Below, one piece after another: positions 7,668-17,832 of a DNA stretch of 64,000 nt. Under the pieces are notes generated by a model, which had not been told where the DNA came from, made no database searches, and saw nothing but the letters and a program-made list of their open reading frames with translations. Position numbers and translations under genes: made by a program. Each line of letters opens with the position of its first letter. Position 1 is the stretch's first letter. The DNA is from Marinobacter sp. LQ44 (lineage in GTDB: Bacteria > Pseudomonadota > Gammaproteobacteria > Pseudomonadales > Oleiphilaceae), in NCBI RefSeq assembly GCF_001447155.2, contig NZ_CP014754.1:1426001-1490000 (forward strand), given 5' to 3'.

Positions 7668-9736
7668 TACTCCCTAGAATTTGGATACATGGCCCGTTCA
7701 CCTGATTGTGCAGGCGCATTCGGGGTAACAATGTTCGGCAGTCGCAATGATGCTGGCGTGCCGAGCGCAGAGAACTGGATCGAGTTGAAGTTTGACGAAT
7801 AATGAATATATCGTTGGCGCAGCATTTGTTGTTGGCTCGCGTTCAAAGATGGGGAGTCGGTCTCACCAAAGCTCTCTTGCATCAATTGATCAGCGACAGG
7901 CCGGAGCTCAAGCGGGAGGTTAAAATCCTGCCTGTTGGGAATCGGTTCGAGAGGAACCCCTCCCCTAACTGCCAATTCATGCATAATTCGTAATGTAACC
8001 CGCGAATATTCTCCGCGTACTTGGCGCACCATCCGGAGTGCAAGCTCAGCCATCCGCCCACTGTGCGGGGTCCGCTGAGGGAAGATGTTTGTGTGGATAG
8101 CCAATCTTGCCTCACTCTCCGTACCCAGGCCACTGGGCGGAGGATTCGGTTTTTCCGATGCTCTTACCGGCAGGCTGTAGGCACCGATCCAGCCCTCAGC
8201 TTCCTTCTGCTTTTTCAGGCCTTCCAGCGCTTGCCATTGCCGGGTCTGTTCTGGCTGATCAAACCAAGAGAGAGAAACTCTCTCTATGGGGCTGATTAAA
8301 ACATCCTCACGCATATTCTCGCTGTATCCGCCGCCAATATCCGAGTGCACCCCAGGCAAAGAAATCTCCCGAAAATTATCAGGGAGACTGCCGTCCGAGT
8401 TTCGCAAGCTGTTGAGGGCGAAGTTTTCTCGATGCTCGTCTGAAGCCACCAGATGAACGGCCTGCTCAACCGCATGGGGATCCAGATATAAATTGACAGG
8501 GTCGTTCCGATCATTACCAAGAGACAAATCCAGGGCCAATGGATTCACTACAGCAGCAACGGTATCGAACAGTCCTACAAAGCGAATACTAACCTGCTCC
8601 GGCCAATCAATACTGTAATGATTGAGAGCCCGACCGAACGCACCTTCCACCCCGAGATTGATCTCGTGGGCGGCATGGCGCGAGGAAGCTGCGCCGCGAC
8701 TGAAGCCAAACAAATCAACTGTCAACGACCTTAAGGGAGCAGACAACCCTAATCGATAAATTCTTTTCGCTATTGCGTCAAAAGCCTGCTTAACCTGACT
8801 TACGATGCCGGTTTCGCCGCCCCCCGATGTCATTCCAATTAAAGAGTCTTTATCGCCGGTCCTTGTGCCTATGCCGGGTGCATAATGCGCTATGCGATGG
8901 ATGATGAAATTTTCCTCAACATCATCCAGTTCCGTGTACAAATCTGCCAACTTCGCCACATTACTCGGCGCGTTGGCATAACTCCCCCCCAGCATCATTG
9001 CCAGCCGATACCGACACTCCGCTTCGGTAATTTCACCGTCTTCAAGCGGGGTGAGGCATTCCTCCTGAACGCGGTCTTCCATTGCCCTGGAATTATCCGC
9101 GTTATTCAGGGTACCGTCGGTGAATAGGCCAATTTCCAGATGAACCTCCGGAGGCGTTTCAGACGCAGACGATTGTGGGGTTTGGGTCGTTGACGGCAAG
9201 GGCGCAACAGGGGTAGCCGGGAAGGGACTGTCCGAGGATGCCACTGATTGCCGTTGCAAAGCCTCCTCCTTGCGCAGGAGCCTCAGCTCTGTGCTGAAGA
9301 GTCCAGCAGACAACGAACCAATGCTTCTACCACCTTGGTGGGCCAGTTGTTGCGGAGTGATATTGTTTTCGTTCAAGCTCTGGACGCTATCCCTCAGGGC
9401 AAACCGACAGGCGCTGTCATTGATCATCCACCGCCCTTGCCCTGATGCATCCTCTCTCCAGCTCACTACCGGATCAAAGGGCTTTCCATCACAATAGCCG
9501 TATACCAGCCACAGCTTTCCTTCTCGGAGTCGATTACTGACTTCATTTATCAATCGCATCCGTTGGTCCGGTCGTAAACCGGACGAAGCCACTTGGTCAA
9601 GTATCTTGTTTAGATTGAAGCGATGACCGTGACGGTCATTCTCCAGCAGGTTTCTGGCTTTTTCAGCAGCAAAGAAGGGCGATTCCAGGTTGGGCAGATG
9701 TGCCGCAACCAGATCGAAAGTTTTGACAATATCCAT
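7667..9736 (-). CDS. DUF2235 alpha/beta-hydrolase, Tle1-like type VI lipase effector candidate
   Basis: 689 residues without a signal peptide. After an N-terminal region of about 165 residues and a Ser/Pro-rich linker (165-195), the DUF2235 domain begins EIGLFTDGTLNN. The nucleophile elbow is DLFGFSRGAASSR (Ser346 in GxSxG). FVGLFDTVAAV carries a candidate acid (D391), and GVHSDIGGGY a His/Asp pair (H464, D466). This is the pattern of Tle1-type T6SS phospholipases. No VgrG, PAAR or T6SS structural gene lies in the window, so delivery must use machinery elsewhere. Coupling to a DUF2931 lipoprotein supports an effector-immunity pair. Confidence 0.78.
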   Translation of the reverse strand: MDIVKTFDLVAAHLPNLESPFFAAEKARNLLENDRHGHRFNLNKILDQVASSGLRPDQRMRLINEVSNRLREGKLWLVYGYCDGKPFDPVVSWREDASGQGRWMINDSACRFALRDSVQSLNENNITPQQLAHQGGRSIGSLSAGLFSTELRLLRKEEALQRQSVASSDSPFPATPVAPLPSTTQTPQSSASETPPEVHLEIGLFTDGTLNNADNSRAMEDRVQEECLTPLEDGEITEAECRYRLAMMLGGSYANAPSNVAKLADLYTELDDVEENFIIHRIAHYAPGIGTRTGDKDSLIGMTSGGGETGIVSQVKQAFDAIAKRIYRLGLSAPLRSLTVDLFGFSRGAASSRHAAHEINLGVEGAFGRALNHYSIDWPEQVSIRFVGLFDTVAAVVNPLALDLSLGNDRNDPVNLYLDPHAVEQAVHLVASDEHRENFALNSLRNSDGSLPDNFREISLPGVHSDIGGGYSENMREDVLISPIERVSLSWFDQPEQTRQWQALEGLKKQKEAEGWIGAYSLPVRASEKPNPPPSGLGTESEARLAIHTNIFPQRTPHSGRMAELALRMVRQVRGEYSRVTLRIMHELAVRGGVPLEPIPNRQDFNLPLELRPVADQLMQESFGETDSPSLNASQQQMLRQRYIHYSSNFNSIQFSALGTPASLRLPNIVTPNAPAQSGERAMYPNSRE

Positions 9737-9811
9737 CGTTCGTCATCCATTGACTGAGTTAAAACATCCCTGTGATGCAACAGCCGTCCAAAGCTCGTTG
9801 CAATCAAAAAT

Positions 9812-10717
9812 TTATTGTAATCCAGGGTCCTGCACCAAATCCATCCCCGGCCTGCCATACCAATACCCGTTGCACGGCGGCGCTTCCACCAGCTGCAGTG
9901 GGTCGGTGGCTGGCACTTCCCCCCGGCGTACCTGGTCAAAGCGTTTGACTACCTCATCCATGCCCTGATGCTCCGGGCTCAAGCGCACGGTGCTCACGCC
10001 TATTCGTTCCATATCCGGCAACTCCCGCATCAGGTCATAGCGGGAGCCAGACAGGGTGGAAATGCCGTTCAGGCGGAACAGCTCCTGGCTTTCCCTGGAG
10101 CGCAGCTCCATGCCATCCGGATGCTCCAAACATCGGAACTCGCAGTTATCCTTGGGCAGGTTGTAATGGCGGGCGGTGAAGCAACGGGACGACCAGGCCA
10201 GCGGCAGGAAGCCCCAGGAGAATACCTCGGCGGGCAGATCCAGACCTTCGGCCTTCAATTCCCTGATCAGCTGTTCCAGGGTTTCCTTACCAAGCTCCAC
10301 CGGCAGGTTCCAGCCTTGCAGTCCCTGTCTGGCCAGGATTTTCAGGGTGGCGGTGTTGTAGATGTTCATGGACGGGCCGGTCACAAATGGAACTTTGTTG
10401 CGGATGGCCACCTGCAGGGCACTCTGGTCGTTGGCTTCCACCTGGAATTCATCCTGTTCGCAGAACCTGCGCAGGCGGCGCAGGTCGGCTTCGGATTCGA
10501 TCAGCGTGAGGGTCGACAACACCACGTTCTTGCCACAGGCTTTCAAATCCCGCGCCAGCTCCAGCCAGTCATCCGGCTTGAGTTCACGGCGGCGGGAACA
10601 GACCGCCTCGCCAAGATAGATGGTCTCTATCGGCCATTCAGCGGCTTTGGCGTAGAAATCGAATACGGACTGCTTGGTCCAGAACCACAGAATCGGGCCA
10701 AGGGATAGTTTCATCAT
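9812..10717 (-). CDS. ubiV: O2-independent ubiquinone biosynthesis protein UbiV (U32 peptidase-like)
   Basis: About 301 residues from the ATGATG at 10714-10717; the core starts [14 protein letters not shown] as in known UbiV. Cysteines fit the 4Fe-4S pattern of the family: [18 protein letters not shown] and [10 protein letters not shown]. With UbiU it forms the heterodimer that hydroxylates the ubiquinone ring without oxygen, using prephenate as oxygen donor in E. coli. It lies 13 bases after ubiU, with the ribosome-binding site overlapping the ubiU stop. No ubiT is present nearby. Confidence 0.92.
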   Translation of the reverse strand: MMKLSLGPILWFWTKQSVFDFYAKAAEWPIETIYLGEAVCSRRRELKPDDWLELARDLKACGKNVVLSTLTLIESEADLRRLRRFCEQDEFQVEANDQSALQVAIRNKVPFVTGPSMNIYNTATLKILARQGLQGWNLPVELGKETLEQLIRELKAEGLDLPAEVFSWGFLPLAWSSRCFTARHYNLPKDNCEFRCLEHPDGMELRSRESQELFRLNGISTLSGSRYDLMRELPDMERIGVSTVRLSPEHQGMDEVVKRFDQVRRGEVPATDPLQLVEAPPCNGYWYGRPGMDLVQDPGLQ

Positions 10718-10730
10718 AATCAGCTGAACC

Positions 10731-11726
10731 TTATTTCCATTTGCGGTGATAAGCGCCAATGGTGGTCAGGCCACCTTCGGAAAGCCCCGCCAGCGTCTGG
10801 TTCCACTGGCTTTCTACGGAAAACATGCCTGGCGTAGCGTCCAGCCGATCCAGCGCCTGGCGCCAGGTGCGGGCCACGTCGGCAATGTAGGCGGGGCTGC
10901 GTTGGCGGCCCTCGATCTTCACCGCGCTGATGCCCAGTTCCTTGAGCTCTGGCAGCAGGTCCAAGGTATTGAGGCTGACCGGCTCTTCAATGGCGTGATA
11001 GACACTGCCCTCCACCTTAAAACGGCCCTTGCACAGGGTCGGGTAACCGGCCGACTCGCCCTGACCATAACGGTCGATCAAGACATCGTTCAGGCGGGAC
11101 TCGAGCCCTTGTGAGGTCTCCTGCCAGCGCACGGCTTTGGCGGGCGAGCAGGCGCCTCGTGTGTTGGGAGACTCATCGGTGAGGTAAGACGATAGGTAGC
11201 AACGGCCCTCCGCCATGATGCACAGGCTGCCGAAGGCAAACACTTCCAGCTCCACCGGGCTGTGTTTGGCAACGCCCCTCACCTGGTCAATCGAGAGCAC
11301 CCGGGGCAAGACTGCCCGACGGATATCAAAGTTGTCTTTATAGAACGAGAGGGCTTCGTGGCTGGTGGCAGAACCCTGCACCGACAAATGGCGAGGGGTG
11401 TCCGGATACTTGTTGGCGGCGTAGTCCAGCAGCCCCATATCGGCCAGGATAATGGCATCCACACCCAGGTTCGCGGCGCGGTCGACTGCGCCCTTCCATT
11501 GCTCCCAGCCGTCTGGCTGTGGGTAGGTGTTGATGGCGCAAAATACCCGGCTGCCCTTGGAGTGGGCGTATTCAATACCCTCCCCTGCACGCTTTTCGTT
11601 AAAGTTCAGGCCAGAAAACTGGCGGGCGTTAGTGCTGTCGCGAAAGCCGAAATACACCGCATCGGCGCCGTTATCGACGGCGGTTTTCAGTGCGGGAAGG
11701 CTACCGGCGGGGCAAACAAGTTCCAT
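10731..11726 (-). CDS. ubiU: O2-independent ubiquinone biosynthesis protein UbiU (U32 peptidase-like)
   Basis: 331 residues from ATG 11726, preceded by GTGGAGAA; this equals the length of E. coli UbiU. Cysteines fall at 169, 176, 193 and 232 ([22 protein letters not shown]), the positions of the 4Fe-4S ligands in the E. coli enzyme. It works with UbiV in anaerobic ring hydroxylation of ubiquinone. A degenerate FNR/Anr-like site lies about 57 bases upstream, fitting expression at low oxygen. Confidence 0.93.
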   Translation of the reverse strand: MELVCPAGSLPALKTAVDNGADAVYFGFRDSTNARQFSGLNFNEKRAGEGIEYAHSKGSRVFCAINTYPQPDGWEQWKGAVDRAANLGVDAIILADMGLLDYAANKYPDTPRHLSVQGSATSHEALSFYKDNFDIRRAVLPRVLSIDQVRGVAKHSPVELEVFAFGSLCIMAEGRCYLSSYLTDESPNTRGACSPAKAVRWQETSQGLESRLNDVLIDRYGQGESAGYPTLCKGRFKVEGSVYHAIEEPVSLNTLDLLPELKELGISAVKIEGRQRSPAYIADVARTWRQALDRLDATPGMFSVESQWNQTLAGLSEGGLTTIGAYHRKWK

Positions 11727-11782
11727 GGCATTCTCCACTGCAAGGGTGGCGCTACCATAACGCCACTTCCACAGGGCATGCC

Positions 11783-11796
11783 TTGACCTTTGTCAG
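11783..11796 (-). promoter_or_regulatory. Degenerate FNR/Anr-like box upstream of ubiU
   Basis: TTGACctttGTCAG is a near-palindrome with the spacing of the TTGAT-N4-ATCAA site, using the TTGAC half-site variant. Its centre is about 63 bases upstream of ubiU, which would fit a -41.5 position if transcription starts near 11748. Confidence 0.35.
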
Positions 11797-11812
11797 CAGG
11801 CGAATCAAAAGC

Positions 11813-11959
11813 TTACAAGCTTCGTCCGCGAATGACCCGTACCAGTATGACCACTATCGCGACCACCAACAGAATGTGAATAAAACCACCCATGGAATAG
11901 GAAGTAACCAAGCCCAGGGCCCAAAGTACCAACAGAATGACGGCAATTGTTTCCAGCAT
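11813..11959 (-). CDS. Small two-helix membrane protein, lmo0937/DUF5670-like
   Basis: 48 residues from ATG 11959 (AGGAG upstream): MLETIAVILLVLWALGLVTS, then a Gly-containing turn and a second hydrophobic helix ending in RVIRGRSL. This is the form of the lmo0937 (DUF5670) family, often near CsbD and other stress genes. No function is known. It sits 74 bases downstream of the CsbD gene on the same strand, so co-transcription is likely. Confidence 0.7.
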   Translation of the reverse strand: MLETIAVILLVLWALGLVTSYSMGGFIHILLVVAIVVILVRVIRGRSL

Positions 11960-12033
11960 GACAACATGCTCCTGTATGGCCCAACACCAAGCCACGAGCG
12001 TCTGGACTCGCAGCCTGGGCGGGCTGACCAACC

Positions 12034-12240
12034 TTAACTTTTACCGAAAAATTCCTTCACCTGCTTTTCGGCTTCTTCCCGGGTAACGGCATAGCGTTCC
12101 TGAACCAGGCCTGCCAGCTTTTCCTGTCGCCCTTCTGCCTCAAGAAGTTCGTCTTCCGTCAACTTTCCCCAGGTCATCTTTGCTTTCCCAACCTGTTGCT
12201 TCCACTTACCTTTCATTTCATCCGCATTGAACATACTCAT
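12034..12240 (-). CDS. CsbD family stress protein
   Basis: 68 residues: MSMFNADEMKGKWKQQVGKA, then KMTWGKLTEDELLEAEGRQE and a charged helical tail. The W-K-Q-x-x-G-K-x-K and LTxDEL...G pattern is typical of CsbD/YjbJ small stress proteins of unclear function, abundant under osmotic and stationary-phase stress. A strong AAGGAGGGG ribosome-binding site precedes ATG 12240. The 279 bases to the chemoreceptor gene hold only the divergent promoters; no ORF is supported there. Confidence 0.88.
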   Translation of the reverse strand: MSMFNADEMKGKWKQQVGKAKMTWGKLTEDELLEAEGRQEKLAGLVQERYAVTREEAEKQVKEFFGKS

Positions 12241-12519
12241 CAGAATCCCCTCCTTTGGTTATGACTTCAATTTCACACTAGCCTTGCCCAACCGTTCGGT
12301 CTGTTCGGTGGCACACCAACGGTGGCAACCACCCCTTTCGGGGTACTCTCCGCAACAGTACGTACATGCCTCTTTTAATGCCAAACTTCATAGACTTAAC
12401 ATTACATTACAGAGACTTACAGCACTGAAACTACCCCATCAGCTACCCCAACCCGAGAATACCCTCACCTGCCACACTTGCCCACAATGGACGCACTAAT
12501 TCAGTGAAGGGGACCTTCC

Positions 12520-14541
12520 ATGTCATTCCTCAACAACCTCTCCATGCGGGGCAAGCTCATTACCCTGGTGCTACCCGCATTGCTGGTCATTGTGTTCTTT
12601 GCCGCTTTCAGCATCAGCCGTAATGCTGACGATCTAAGCAACATGCGACAACTTCAGGCCATGGTGAATCTGGCAGAACTGGGTGACCCCCTGATTGAAT
12701 CCCTGCAGAAGGAACGTGGGCGATCCGCTGTTCTGCTTTCCAGTGCTGCCGGAAGCAATGGCGAACAACAGGCTCGGAGGGAACTCAATGCCCAGCGGCA
12801 AGAGACCGACCGGAGCCTGCGGGACTACCGCCTGGGCGTTCAGCAACTGGCGTCGGATTCCGAGTTTGATGGAGCCATCAATGCCAGTATTGACCAGTTT
12901 GAGCAGCAGCTTGCCGCCCTTGGCCGGCTGCGCCAGAGTCTGGACAACCGCAGCATCAGCGGTGCTGAATCCGCCAGCACCTATACCCGGATGATCATGG
13001 AAGTGCTGAACCGGGTTCCGCTGCTGGTTCGCCGGTCAACCGACCCTGACCTTACCCGGCAGATCAATGGCTACTTCGCTCTGGCTGAAGCAGCCGAGAT
13101 GGCCGGGCGGGAGCGTGCCAACGGTGCGGCTCTGGTCCGTTCCGGTGACTTTGACCTGCCCACGCTCGGGCGAATCACCGGCATGAGCGGGCAACAGGAT
13201 GCTTATCTGAATTCGGCCATCAGCATGTTGCCGGCGAACTCCGGCATTCGGGCCGATATTGCCCGGCTGCCAGAACTGCCAGCCAGCCGTGAGTTTCAGA
13301 ACCAGCGCGAAACTCTGTTGAGCAGTCCTTCCGGCATGTATGCTCTGGATGCCAGCGAGTGGTTCAGCACCGCCACCAAGCGCATCGAAGCCATGAACGG
13401 CATCCGGAGCCAGATGCTGGCAGAGGTAGAGAGTTCCTCTGTTGAGGCCGTTACCGATGCCCGAACCGCCTTGATCGGAGCATCCGTGATTGCCGCCGGT
13501 GCCATCGCGCTTGTGATCATTCTGATGATGGTGATCATCCACGCCATCCATAACCAGGTAGCCGCATTGTTGTCTGGCGTTCGTTATGCCATGGACAACA
13601 AAGACCTGACACGGCGTATCCCGGTGTCCAGCCAGGACGAAACCGGCACTATTGCCAAGGCGGTCAACGAACTGTTCGGCCGGTTCAGCGCAGCCCTGAT
13701 GCAGATCGATAAGGCCAGCGTGCAACTGGCCACCGCCACCGAGGAAACCAGTTCCACCGCTGGCCAGAACTCCGGCCAGATCAAGAACCAGCAACAGCAG
13801 ATTGAGCAGGTTGCTGCCGCCACCGAAGAAATGTCCGCCACCTCGGAGGAAATCTCCCAAAACACCCAACAGGTTGCGGACGCTTCCAACAGTGCCATGG
13901 AGAAGAGCCGGACCGGTGAGCAGGTACTGCACTCAAGCGTTAAGCAAATCCGCACCCTGGCGCAATCGGTTCAGGAAGTGAATCAGGTGATCGAAGAACT
14001 GGAGGAACGCAGCGGCACCATCAGTGAAGTGGTGGATGTCATACGTAAAGTGGCCGACCAGACCAACCTGCTGGCCCTGAATGCTGCCATCGAGGCGGCA
14101 CGGGCTGGCGAGCATGGCCGCGGCTTTGCAGTGGTGGCCGATGAGGTACGCACCCTGGCCCGGCAGACCCACGAATCGACTACCCAGATTGAAGACATCA
14201 TCAACGGCTTCAAGAACATTACCGACAGCGCCAGCCGATCCATTGTTGCCAGCCACAAGCTCGCCAACCAGACCAGCGAGCAGGCCTCTGAGATGGAAAA
14301 AACCTTCGCTGACATCCTGACCGATGTGAACAGCATCTCCGACATGGCCACCCAGATTGCCACTGCGTCTGAACAGCAGGTCGCAGTGACCCGTGAACTG
14401 GCAGGCAGCATGGAGACAGTAAGTGAGGCCGCTATCCTGACGTTGACCGGATCACAGGAGATCAATCAGGTGACTCAGGAGCAGGCCAGGCTTGCCCGCA
14501 AACTCCAGGACCTGGCCAACGAGTTCAAAGTGGCTAGCTAA
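12520..14541 (+). CDS. Methyl-accepting chemotaxis protein with NIT (nitrate/nitrite-sensing) domain
   Basis: 673 residues. A first membrane helix (about 11-30) leads into a periplasmic helical domain with [18 protein letters not shown] (about 55-72), the signature of NIT sensors. A second helix lies near 315-340, followed by HAMP and a signalling domain with the conserved hairpin around [20 protein letters not shown]. It would report nitrate/nitrite or a related small ligand to CheA/CheW. Nearby anaerobic genes (hemN, ubiUV, nnrS) fit this. A perfect hairpin terminator follows. Confidence 0.88.
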   Translation: MSFLNNLSMRGKLITLVLPALLVIVFFAAFSISRNADDLSNMRQLQAMVNLAELGDPLIESLQKERGRSAVLLSSAAGSNGEQQARRELNAQRQETDRSLRDYRLGVQQLASDSEFDGAINASIDQFEQQLAALGRLRQSLDNRSISGAESASTYTRMIMEVLNRVPLLVRRSTDPDLTRQINGYFALAEAAEMAGRERANGAALVRSGDFDLPTLGRITGMSGQQDAYLNSAISMLPANSGIRADIARLPELPASREFQNQRETLLSSPSGMYALDASEWFSTATKRIEAMNGIRSQMLAEVESSSVEAVTDARTALIGASVIAAGAIALVIILMMVIIHAIHNQVAALLSGVRYAMDNKDLTRRIPVSSQDETGTIAKAVNELFGRFSAALMQIDKASVQLATATEETSSTAGQNSGQIKNQQQQIEQVAAATEEMSATSEEISQNTQQVADASNSAMEKSRTGEQVLHSSVKQIRTLAQSVQEVNQVIEELEERSGTISEVVDVIRKVADQTNLLALNAAIEAARAGEHGRGFAVVADEVRTLARQTHESTTQIEDIINGFKNITDSASRSIVASHKLANQTSEQASEMEKTFADILTDVNSISDMATQIATASEQQVAVTRELAGSMETVSEAAILTLTGSQEINQVTQEQARLARKLQDLANEFKVAS

Positions 14542-14553
14542 TTCATCGAGTCA

Positions 14554-14591
14554 AACCAACAAGGGCTGCCATTTGGCAGCCCTTGTTGGTT
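14554..14591. terminator. Strong bidirectional hairpin between the chemoreceptor gene and hemN
   Basis: A perfect 17-bp stem with arms 14554-14570 and 14575-14591 (GGGCTGCC/GGCAGCCC core) and loop ATTT, between convergent genes. T-rich sequence follows on the plus side and A/T on the minus side. Confidence 0.85.
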
Positions 14592-14610
14592 CTGTTTACA
14601 GCAAACCCGG

Positions 14611-16020
14611 TCAGATAATCCGCGAGAACCGCTGGCTGGCACCTTCCTTGCGGTACATATCGAAGATCTGGCAGATGGCCCGAATCAGCAACCGGCCGGC
14701 GGGCTGCACCTGAAGTGCACCGCCATCATCGCCAATCAGTTCGTCCTGGATCATCGGCTTCAGGCGGTTCAGTTCATCCGCGAAGTACCGATCGAAGTCT
14801 TCGCTCCATTTGTCTGCAAACTGTTTGCGATCCAGGCGGAACTGGCAGATCAGCTGGCCGATCACCCACCGGCGAATCCGGTCATCCCGGCTCAGGCCAA
14901 CGCCGCGAACGATCGCCAGTTGCCCGGCATCAATTGAGGCTTCCCAGGACGGCAAATCATGGTTGTTCTGGAAATAGGCGTCGTCAGTCTGGCCGATGGC
15001 AGACACCCCCAGAGACACCAAATCGCAATCCGAATGGGTGGTATAGCCCTGGAAGTTCCGGTGCAGCCGGCCCTCGCGCTGAGCCACGGCCAGGCTGTCG
15101 TCCGGCTTGGCGAAGTGGTCCATGCCGATGTATTCGTAACCGGCTTCCAGCAGGCGGTTGATGGTGTTATGCAGAATGGTCAGCTTCTGCTGCGGGCTTG
15201 GCAGAGTGTCGGCCTGAATCCGGGTTTGCGGGTAGAAGCGGTCCGGCAGGTGCGCGTAGCTGAACACGGAGAGCCTGTCCGGGGACATCTCGATCACCGA
15301 TTCCAGGGTTTGTGCAAAACTTTCCGGGGTCTGGTACGGCAGGCCGTAGATCAGGTCCAGGTTAATGGAACGGAAACCAATGCGACGGGCTTCGTTCAAA
15401 ACCGCCTCGGTCATGTCCTTGGGCTGAATACGGTTAACCGCCTTTTGCACTTCCGGGTTTACGTCCTGAACGCCGAGGCTGATGCGATTAAAGCCCAGCT
15501 CCCACAGGGTCGACAGGGTATCCTGGTCCACTTCCCGAGGGTCAATCTCGACGCTGTAATCCCGCTCATCGCCAGACTGCAGGTTAAACAGATCAGCGTA
15601 TCCGGCCATCAGGTGCTGCATCACATCCCGGGGCAAGAACGTTGGCGTGCCGCCGCCCCAATGCAACTGTTGCACCGGGCGGTCCGCCCCGAACAGTTTT
15701 GACTGGATGGCGGCTTCTTTCAGAACACGCTCCACGTAAGGCATAGCCTTATCGCGCTTTTTGGTGATCACCTTGTTGCAGGCACAGTAGTAACAGAGAT
15801 GTGCACAGAACGGCAGGTGCGTGTACAAGGAAATGGGGCCACCGGCAGCCTTGCTGCGGCCGGCCGCTTTCACCATGTCTTCGATACCGTACTTCTGGGT
15901 GAACTCGACCGCCGTGGGGTAAGACGTATAGCGGGGACCACTGAGGTCATAGCGGCGAATCAGTGCCTCATCCCAGATGAAGGCGGGCAGGTTGTTTTCT
16001 GCAGCGTTGTTGGAAGCCAT
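14611..16020 (-). CDS. hemN: Oxygen-independent coproporphyrinogen III oxidase
   Basis: 469 residues from ATG 16020 (MASNNAAENNLPAFIWD), the start closest to known HemN; ATG 16065 would add 15 unrelated residues. Early RYDLSGPRYTSYPTA and the radical-SAM CxxxCxxC motif in HLCYYCACNK are visible, with GGGTPTFL downstream. It converts coproporphyrinogen III to protoporphyrinogen IX in the cytoplasm without oxygen. An FNR/Anr box about 76 bases upstream explains low-oxygen control. Confidence 0.95.
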   Translation of the reverse strand: MASNNAAENNLPAFIWDEALIRRYDLSGPRYTSYPTAVEFTQKYGIEDMVKAAGRSKAAGGPISLYTHLPFCAHLCYYCACNKVITKKRDKAMPYVERVLKEAAIQSKLFGADRPVQQLHWGGGTPTFLPRDVMQHLMAGYADLFNLQSGDERDYSVEIDPREVDQDTLSTLWELGFNRISLGVQDVNPEVQKAVNRIQPKDMTEAVLNEARRIGFRSINLDLIYGLPYQTPESFAQTLESVIEMSPDRLSVFSYAHLPDRFYPQTRIQADTLPSPQQKLTILHNTINRLLEAGYEYIGMDHFAKPDDSLAVAQREGRLHRNFQGYTTHSDCDLVSLGVSAIGQTDDAYFQNNHDLPSWEASIDAGQLAIVRGVGLSRDDRIRRWVIGQLICQFRLDRKQFADKWSEDFDRYFADELNRLKPMIQDELIGDDGGALQVQPAGRLLIRAICQIFDMYRKEGASQRFSRII

Positions 16021-16095
16021 AGTTAAAACTCTGTCGTCAGAAAAGATCGGCAAGCCGGAAAGCATCCATTATGCCCTATCGGCCCCGAGCATCAG

Positions 16096-16109
16096 TTGAT
16101 GCGTATCAT
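16096..16109 (-). promoter_or_regulatory. FNR/Anr box upstream of hemN
   Basis: TTGATgcgtATCAT matches the TTGAT-N4-ATCAA palindrome at 9 of 10 positions. It lies 76-89 bases upstream of the hemN start in the intergenic region, fitting activation at low oxygen. The divergent photolyase gene starts 95 bases on the other side. Confidence 0.7.
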
Positions 16110-16203
16110 CTGGAGTCTATCAGCATAGCCACTGAACCACCCTTGCGCCCATGGCGTATTCAGCCTACCCCTTTGGGATAATGCCAACACCGGAGCTGAT
16201 GCC

Positions 16204-17736
16204 ATGGCCAACCTGATTCTGATTCTCGGCGACCAGCTGAGCCACCAGCTTTCTGCACTCGAAGGCGCAGATAGAGACAACGATCGGGTGGTGATGGCGG
16301 AAGTCCATGACGAGGCCAGCTACACCAATCACCACAAGAAAAAGCTGGTGTATATCTTCAGCGCCATGCGCCACTTCGCCGGGGAACTGAAGCAACAAGG
16401 CTGGCAAGTGCATTACCAGCGCTACCATCCGGATAACCCTGAGAAATCCCTGGAAGCGGTCATTTCAAAGCTCGCCACAGAGCACAAGCCCGAGAGACTG
16501 ATCACCACCGAGTGCGGTGAATGGCGGCTGCACTCGCAGATCAGCCAGTGGCATGAACGCCTAGGCATTCCGGTGGAGATGCGGCCAGACACCCGCTTTG
16601 TGTGCCGCAAACAGGAATTCGCTGACTGGGCCAAGGGTCGCAAACAACTGCGCATGGAATTTTTCTACCGGGAAATGCGCAAGAAAACCGGCCTGCTGAT
16701 GACGCCTGAAGGCAAACCGGAGGGCGGCCAGTGGAATTTCGATTCCGACAATCGCAAGAAATGGTCCGGCAAGCCGCCCGCGCCGGCCCCGTTTCGCGTG
16801 GAGCCCGATTCGGTTACCCGTGAGGTGATCCAGCTGGTAGAGGAGTACTTTCCCGACCATTTCGGCACCTCAGAGGACTTCCATTTTGCTGTCACGGCGG
16901 AGCAGGCCCAGGCAGCGCTGGGACACTTTATCGACTTCGCCCTGCCCTGTTTCGGTGACTATCAGGATGCGCTGTCCGACCACGAAGACTGGTTGTTCCA
17001 TTCCATCCTGTCCCCCTATCTGAACACCGGATTACTGGACCCGACGAACGTTTGCCAGGCGGTGGCACAAGCGTGGTATTCCGGGCGGGCGCCACTGAAC
17101 GCGGCAGAGGGGTTTATCCGCCAGATCATCGGCTGGCGCGAGTTTGTGCGCGGCATTTACTGGCTGCTGATGCCGGATTACGCCAAAGAGAACCGGCTGA
17201 ACAACCAGCGCAGCCTGCCCTGGTTCTACTGGACCGGTGAAACCAACATGCGCTGTATGCACAAGGCCATTGATGCCACCGCCAGAAACGCCTACGCCCA
17301 TCACATCCAGCGCCTGATGGTGACCGGCAACTTCGCCCTGCTGGCCGGCATACATCCGGAGGACATCTGTGACTGGTACCTGGCGGTCTACATCGACGCC
17401 TTCGACTGGGTGGAACTGCCTAATACACTGGGTATGGTGATGCACGCCGATGGCGGCTATCTGGGCTCCAAACCCTACGCCGCCAGTGGCAAATACATCC
17501 AGCGCATGTCGGACCACTGCAAGAACTGCCACTACCGGGTGCAGGATGCCACTGGAGAGAAAGCCTGCCCGTTTAATGCACTTTACTGGCATTTTATCGA
17601 CCGCCATCGGGATGACTTTGCCAACAATCCGCGCATGGCCATGATGTATCGGAACTGGGATAAACAGCCAGATGAGCGGCGCCGTGCCATTCTCAGCCGC
17701 GGGGAGTGGCTGCTTGCCAATCTTGAGCAACTGTAA
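16204..17736 (+). CDS. Cryptochrome/photolyase-related protein of the iron-sulfur (FeS-BCP) type
   Basis: 510 residues starting MANLILILGDQLSHQLSAL, as in the COG3046 family of bacterial (6-4) photolyases. Near the C-terminus, CKNCHYRVQ and KACPFNALYW hold the cysteines expected for the 4Fe-4S cluster. WREFVRGIYW and the FAD-binding region lie between residues 300 and 440. It should repair UV lesions using light. It is divergent from hemN. A second, different photolyase gene lies 3.3 kb downstream. Confidence 0.9.
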   Translation: MANLILILGDQLSHQLSALEGADRDNDRVVMAEVHDEASYTNHHKKKLVYIFSAMRHFAGELKQQGWQVHYQRYHPDNPEKSLEAVISKLATEHKPERLITTECGEWRLHSQISQWHERLGIPVEMRPDTRFVCRKQEFADWAKGRKQLRMEFFYREMRKKTGLLMTPEGKPEGGQWNFDSDNRKKWSGKPPAPAPFRVEPDSVTREVIQLVEEYFPDHFGTSEDFHFAVTAEQAQAALGHFIDFALPCFGDYQDALSDHEDWLFHSILSPYLNTGLLDPTNVCQAVAQAWYSGRAPLNAAEGFIRQIIGWREFVRGIYWLLMPDYAKENRLNNQRSLPWFYWTGETNMRCMHKAIDATARNAYAHHIQRLMVTGNFALLAGIHPEDICDWYLAVYIDAFDWVELPNTLGMVMHADGGYLGSKPYAASGKYIQRMSDHCKNCHYRVQDATGEKACPFNALYWHFIDRHRDDFANNPRMAMMYRNWDKQPDERRRAILSRGEWLLANLEQL

Positions 17737-17832
17737 CCTACCTGGGAAAAACAGCTAAGAGAAAATAAGCCGGTTGACTGCTATGCTGTATCCATCGGCA
17801 AATTGTCAGCAATAAGGACGCTGGAGTCCGGC

